A stretch of DNA of 64,000 bases, taken from the NCBI RefSeq assembly GCF_028682175.1, contig NZ_JANHKS010000012.1, positions 78,236 to 142,235 of the forward strand. Direction: 5' to 3'. This DNA comes from Pseudomonas putida. Its GTDB lineage: Bacteria; Pseudomonadota; Gammaproteobacteria; Pseudomonadales; Pseudomonadaceae. The notes beneath the pieces were generated by a model. That model was not told the DNA's origin. It saw only the letters and a program-made list of their open reading frames with translations, and made no database searches. Position numbers and translations under genes: made by a program. Within the stretch, counting starts at the first letter, position 1; every line of letters starts with the position of its first letter. This document shows, piece by piece, positions 61,229 to 64,000 of this stretch.

Positions 61229-61527
61229 TGTCGACCTTGCACGTGTTATCTCACTCCCCTTTTGCCGACTCGCGCCTGAACACTTGCCTGCGCGTGCTGG
61301 GCGGCGAAGATGCCATTCTGTTGTGCGGCGACGCGACCTACGCGCTGAACGCCTCCACGGTCGCGCGCCAGGCGCTGGACGCCCGGGCCGACAAACTGAA
61401 ACTGTTCGTGCTCGATGAAGACGCCAGTGCGCGCCACATCGAACTGCCCGACTGGGTGAAAGCTATCGATTACCCGGGTTTCGTCGAGCTGTCGGTGCAC
61501 TATGACAAGGTCAACACCTGGCTATGA
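61228..61527 (+). CDS. tusB: Sulfurtransferase complex subunit TusB
   Basis: A 99-residue DsrH-like protein (MSTLHVLSHSPFADSRLNTC; DAILLCGDATYAL). Third subunit of TusBCD. It overlaps both its neighbours by one to four bases. Confidence 0.92.
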   Translation: MSTLHVLSHSPFADSRLNTCLRVLGGEDAILLCGDATYALNASTVARQALDARADKLKLFVLDEDASARHIELPDWVKAIDYPGFVELSVHYDKVNTWL

Positions 61528-61859
61528 ACGCACTCAACGTCAACGGGCGCAGCATCGCCCTGGACAAGGACGGCAACCTCGAACACCTCGACGACTGGTC
61601 TGCCGAGGTCGCCGAAGCGCTGGCGCGCGAGGTGGACATCACCCTGACGCCCGAACACTGGGAAGTGCTCGAGGTGCTGCGGGCGTTCTATGCCGAGTAC
61701 CAGTTGTCCCCGGCCACCCGCCCGCTGGTCAAGTACACTGCCCTGAAGCTGGGCGCTGAAAAAGGCAACAGCCTGCACCTCAATCGCCTGTTCAACGGCA
61801 CTCCCGCCAAACTTGCCGCCAAGCTGGCGGGCCTGCCAAAGCCGACCAATTGCCTATGA
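61524..61859 (+). CDS. tusE: TusE/DsrC family sulfur carrier
   Basis: A 111-residue DsrC-family protein. The penultimate Cys (PTNCL) is the persulfide-carrying residue. Helical body with EHWEVLEVLRAFYAEYQLSP and a RPLVKYTALKLG segment. It accepts sulfur from TusD and delivers it to MnmA. Confidence 0.93.
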   Translation: MNALNVNGRSIALDKDGNLEHLDDWSAEVAEALAREVDITLTPEHWEVLEVLRAFYAEYQLSPATRPLVKYTALKLGAEKGNSLHLNRLFNGTPAKLAAKLAGLPKPTNCL

Positions 61860-62857
61860 CCGACTACGCCCCTCTCGTCCTGCAAACCCCTGCCGAGCAT
61901 CCGTTCGCCGAATTCGTGCGCATCCTGGGCAAGGGCAAGCGCGGTGCGCGCAACATGACCCGCGAAGAAGCCCGCCAGGCCATGGGCATGGTGATCGATG
62001 GCAAGGTGGAGGACGCGCAACTTGGCGCCTTCCTGATGCTGCTGCGGCACAAGGAAGAAAGCGCCGAGGAGCTGGCCGGTTTTACCGAAGCGGTGCGCGA
62101 ACGCCTGAATGCGCCGCAACTGGCGGTGGACATCGACTGGCCCACCTACGCCGGCAAGAAGCGTCATCTGCCGTGGTACCTGCTCGCCGCCAAATGCCTG
62201 TCGCAAAACGGCGTGAAGGTGCTGATGCACGGCGGTGGCGCGCACACTGCAGGCCGCCTCTACAGCGAACAACTGCTGGAACTGCTGGGCATTCCGCTGT
62301 GCCGGGGCTGGCAGGCCGTGGACGACGCGCTGGCGCAGCACAACCTGGCCTTCATCCCGCTGGGTGACTGGGCGCCGCAACTGCAACGCATGATCGATTT
62401 GCGTAATACCCTGGGCCTGCGCTCGCCGATCCACTCACTGGCGCGCATCCTCAACCCGCTGGGTGCCCGTTGCGGGTTGCAAAGCATCTTTCACCCCGGT
62501 TACCAGGCGGTGCATCGCGATGCAAGCACGCTGCTGGGAGACCACGCCATCGTGATCAAGGGCGACGGTGGGGAGGTCGAGATCAACCCGGACACCATCA
62601 GCCACCTCTACGGCACCACCGGTGGCCAGGCCTGGGATGAGGAATGGCCTGCATTGTCGGAGCGGCGCCATGTGAAACCAGCGACCCTCGACACGCAGCA
62701 ACTGGTCGCGATCTGGAAAGGCGAAGCCGAAGACAGCTATCCGCAACTGGCGCTGATTTCCACCATCGCCCTAGCCTTGCGCGGCCTTGGGATGCCTCGT
62801 CTTGAAGCGTTCGAGCGTGCCGAGGCGTATTGGGCAAACCGGAACAGATCGATTTAG
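61856..62857 (+). CDS. ybiB: YbiB/TrpD2-type phosphoribosyltransferase-like protein
   Basis: A 333-residue homologue of anthranilate phosphoribosyltransferase (ATG 61856, MTDYAPLVL). It has the N-terminal helical domain, HGGGAHTAGRLYSEQLLELL in place of the TrpD GTGGD loop, and LGVRSPIHSLARI-type segments. YbiB/TrpD2 proteins bind nucleic acids and are not tryptophan enzymes. It overlaps tusE by four bases, as is common in pseudomonads. Confidence 0.88.
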   Translation: MTDYAPLVLQTPAEHPFAEFVRILGKGKRGARNMTREEARQAMGMVIDGKVEDAQLGAFLMLLRHKEESAEELAGFTEAVRERLNAPQLAVDIDWPTYAGKKRHLPWYLLAAKCLSQNGVKVLMHGGGAHTAGRLYSEQLLELLGIPLCRGWQAVDDALAQHNLAFIPLGDWAPQLQRMIDLRNTLGLRSPIHSLARILNPLGARCGLQSIFHPGYQAVHRDASTLLGDHAIVIKGDGGEVEINPDTISHLYGTTGGQAWDEEWPALSERRHVKPATLDTQQLVAIWKGEAEDSYPQLALISTIALALRGLGMPRLEAFERAEAYWANRNRSI

Positions 62858-62954
62858 TCGATTATTACACCCCAGTCTTTGCGCTATTTCTTCGAACGAT
62901 TCTCTTTAGACTGATCTCCAACGCACAACAGTGCACACACTTTTGGAGTCAGAC

Positions 62955-63956
62955 ATGGGCCTTCTCGTTGAAGGACGCTGGCAGGACCAGTGGTACGAAA
63001 GCAGCAAAGACGGGGCGTTTCAACGCGAACAGGCCCAGCGCCGCAACTGGGTCACCGCAGACGGCCGCCCTGGCCCGTCCGGCGAAGGTGGCTTCAAGGC
63101 CGAGGCCGGCCGCTATCACCTTTACGTTTCCCTGGCATGTCCGTGGGCCCATCGCACGCTGATCGTGCGCAAGCTCAAGGGCCTGGAAGACCTGATCGAT
63201 GTGTCCGTGGTCAGCTGGCTGATGCGCGAACACGGCTGGACCTTCGACAAGAGCACCGGCTCCACCGGCGACGCGCTCGACGGCCACACCTACATGTATG
63301 AGCGCTATCTGGCCGACACCGCCGACTACACCGGCCGCGTGACCGTGCCCGTGCTGTGGGACAAGAAGCTGCAACGCATCGTCAGCAACGAGTCGTCGGA
63401 AATCATCCGGATGTTCAACTCGGCATTCAATGGCCTGACCGGCAACACCCTGGATCTTTACCCTGAAGCCCTGCGCCCTGAAATCGATCGTCTGAACGAC
63501 CGCATCTATCCGGCGGTGAACAACGGTGTTTACCGTGCGGGTTTCGCCACGTCACAAGGTGCTTACGAGGAGGCTTTCGACGAAGTCTTCGCCGAACTCG
63601 ACGCCTTGGAACAACTGCTGGGCGAGAAGCGCTACCTGGCAGGTGAATACCTCACCGAAGCCGATGTGCGCCTGTTCACCACGCTGATTCGTTTCGACGC
63701 GGTGTACCACGGCCACTTCAAGTGCAACCTGCGCCGCATCGCCGACTACCCGAACCTGAGCAACTGGGTGCGCGAGATGTATCAGCTGCCGGGGGTTGCC
63801 GAGACGGTCGACTTCACGCACATCAAGCACCATTACTACGCCAGCCACGCGACCATCAACCCGACGGGTGTGGTGCCAAAGGGGCCGGAGCAGGATTTCA
63901 GCGGTGCGCATGACCGTGCACGGTTGAGCGGGAAAGGTATTTTGCAGAACGCCTGA
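62955..63956 (+). CDS. yqjG: Glutathionyl-hydroquinone reductase (YqjG/Xi-class GST)
   Basis: A 333-residue Xi-class glutathione transferase. ATG 62955 (MGLLVEGRW) has GGAG six bases upstream. The catalytic Cys is in YVSLACPWAHRTLIVRKLKG; SNESSEIIRMFN binds glutathione, and the long C-terminal helical domain is complete. It reduces glutathionyl-hydroquinones. It is a common host gene here and its chemical link to the hydroquinone pathway 50 kb away is probably accidental. Confidence 0.92.
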   Translation: MGLLVEGRWQDQWYESSKDGAFQREQAQRRNWVTADGRPGPSGEGGFKAEAGRYHLYVSLACPWAHRTLIVRKLKGLEDLIDVSVVSWLMREHGWTFDKSTGSTGDALDGHTYMYERYLADTADYTGRVTVPVLWDKKLQRIVSNESSEIIRMFNSAFNGLTGNTLDLYPEALRPEIDRLNDRIYPAVNNGVYRAGFATSQGAYEEAFDEVFAELDALEQLLGEKRYLAGEYLTEADVRLFTTLIRFDAVYHGHFKCNLRRIADYPNLSNWVREMYQLPGVAETVDFTHIKHHYYASHATINPTGVVPKGPEQDFSGAHDRARLSGKGILQNA

Positions 63957-63970
63957 TCGGTGACGGCATC

Positions 63971-64000
63971 GTAGCAGCACGGCTTGCCGGCGGGGGCGAT
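63971..64000. repeat. Partial REP-like element at the window edge
   Basis: GTAGCAGCACGGCTTGCCGG resembles the Pseudomonas REP half TAGGAGCCGGCTTGCCGGCG. It lies beyond yqjG and is cut by the window end. Confidence 0.5.

Noticed and set aside
62955..63956. Functional link between YqjG and the hydroquinone pathway
   Set aside because: yqjG is a common Pseudomonas core gene in a conserved neighbourhood; the link is probably only chemical coincidence.

Overview
The window is chromosomal DNA of a Pseudomonas of the putida/fluorescens type. The evidence is high GC, the conserved yccA-tusDCBE-ybiB-yqjG neighbourhood, Pseudomonas REP palindromes, and a para-nitrophenol/hydroquinone gene set like those known from pseudomonads. 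It has three parts: a host catabolic region (1-15.7 kb), a mobile island of 43,758 bp (15733-59490), and conserved host genes (59.5-64 kb).

Left part. A YCF48-like gene (cut by the window edge), DUF1329 and DUF1302 form an outer-membrane/periplasmic set. Next is a complete pathway pnpA | pnpB | pnpCDEFG plus YciI and Rieske proteins, with the LysR regulator pnpR at its end. Para-nitrophenol is converted to benzoquinone (PnpA) and hydroquinone (PnpB). The ring is opened by PnpCD, the semialdehyde oxidised by PnpE and maleylacetate reduced by PnpF. PnpG opens the side product benzenetriol. Four 17-bp GTT-N11-AAC sites lie before pnpA, pnpB, pnpC and pnpR, as expected for PnpR control. A pirin gene and a dinJ/yafQ toxin-antitoxin pair follow.

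The island interrupts a host tRNA-Ser(UGA) gene. The tRNA 3' end lies at 15707-15732 and its 5' part at 59491-59558, behind its intact consensus promoter. The island has near-perfect 13-bp inverted ends (TTATC[C/T]TAGGTAC) and a 6-bp target repeat (GAAC[C/T]C). Just inside the right end, on the same strand and downstream of the captured promoter, is a complete and different tRNA-Ser(UGA) with its own terminator, apparently a replacement. Mobility genes at 22.4-28.0 kb are a three-gene set (491-aa and 1131-aa tyrosine recombinases, 226-aa coiled-coil protein) matching the Gamma-Mobile-Trio GmtY/GmtZ/GmtX.

Island cargo looks like defence and conflict genes. There is an ABC-three-component system (16.1-19.7 kb). 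A low-GC helicase plus partner module sits between two copies of a 64-codon gene (28.7-32.7 kb). A response-regulator-like protein and an orphan RsbT kinase follow. A minus-strand operon encodes a P-loop kinase, a kinase fused to a PurZ-like adenylosuccinate synthetase with Ser in place of the catalytic Asp, a DUF7002 protein and a Nudix hydrolase (36.9-40.3 kb). Further on are two stand-alone PD-(D/E)xK-type nucleases, a lipoprotein lipase, two related XRE/DUF6957/small-protein clusters, a chemoreceptor, a HAD hydrolase, a phosphoesterase, and a Gabija-type gajAB pair with a frameshifted third gene.

Right part. yccA, the TusDCB/TusE tRNA 2-thiolation genes, ybiB and yqjG are ordinary host genes. 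The most promising leads are the split-and-replaced tRNA gene and the PurZ-like nucleotide operon.
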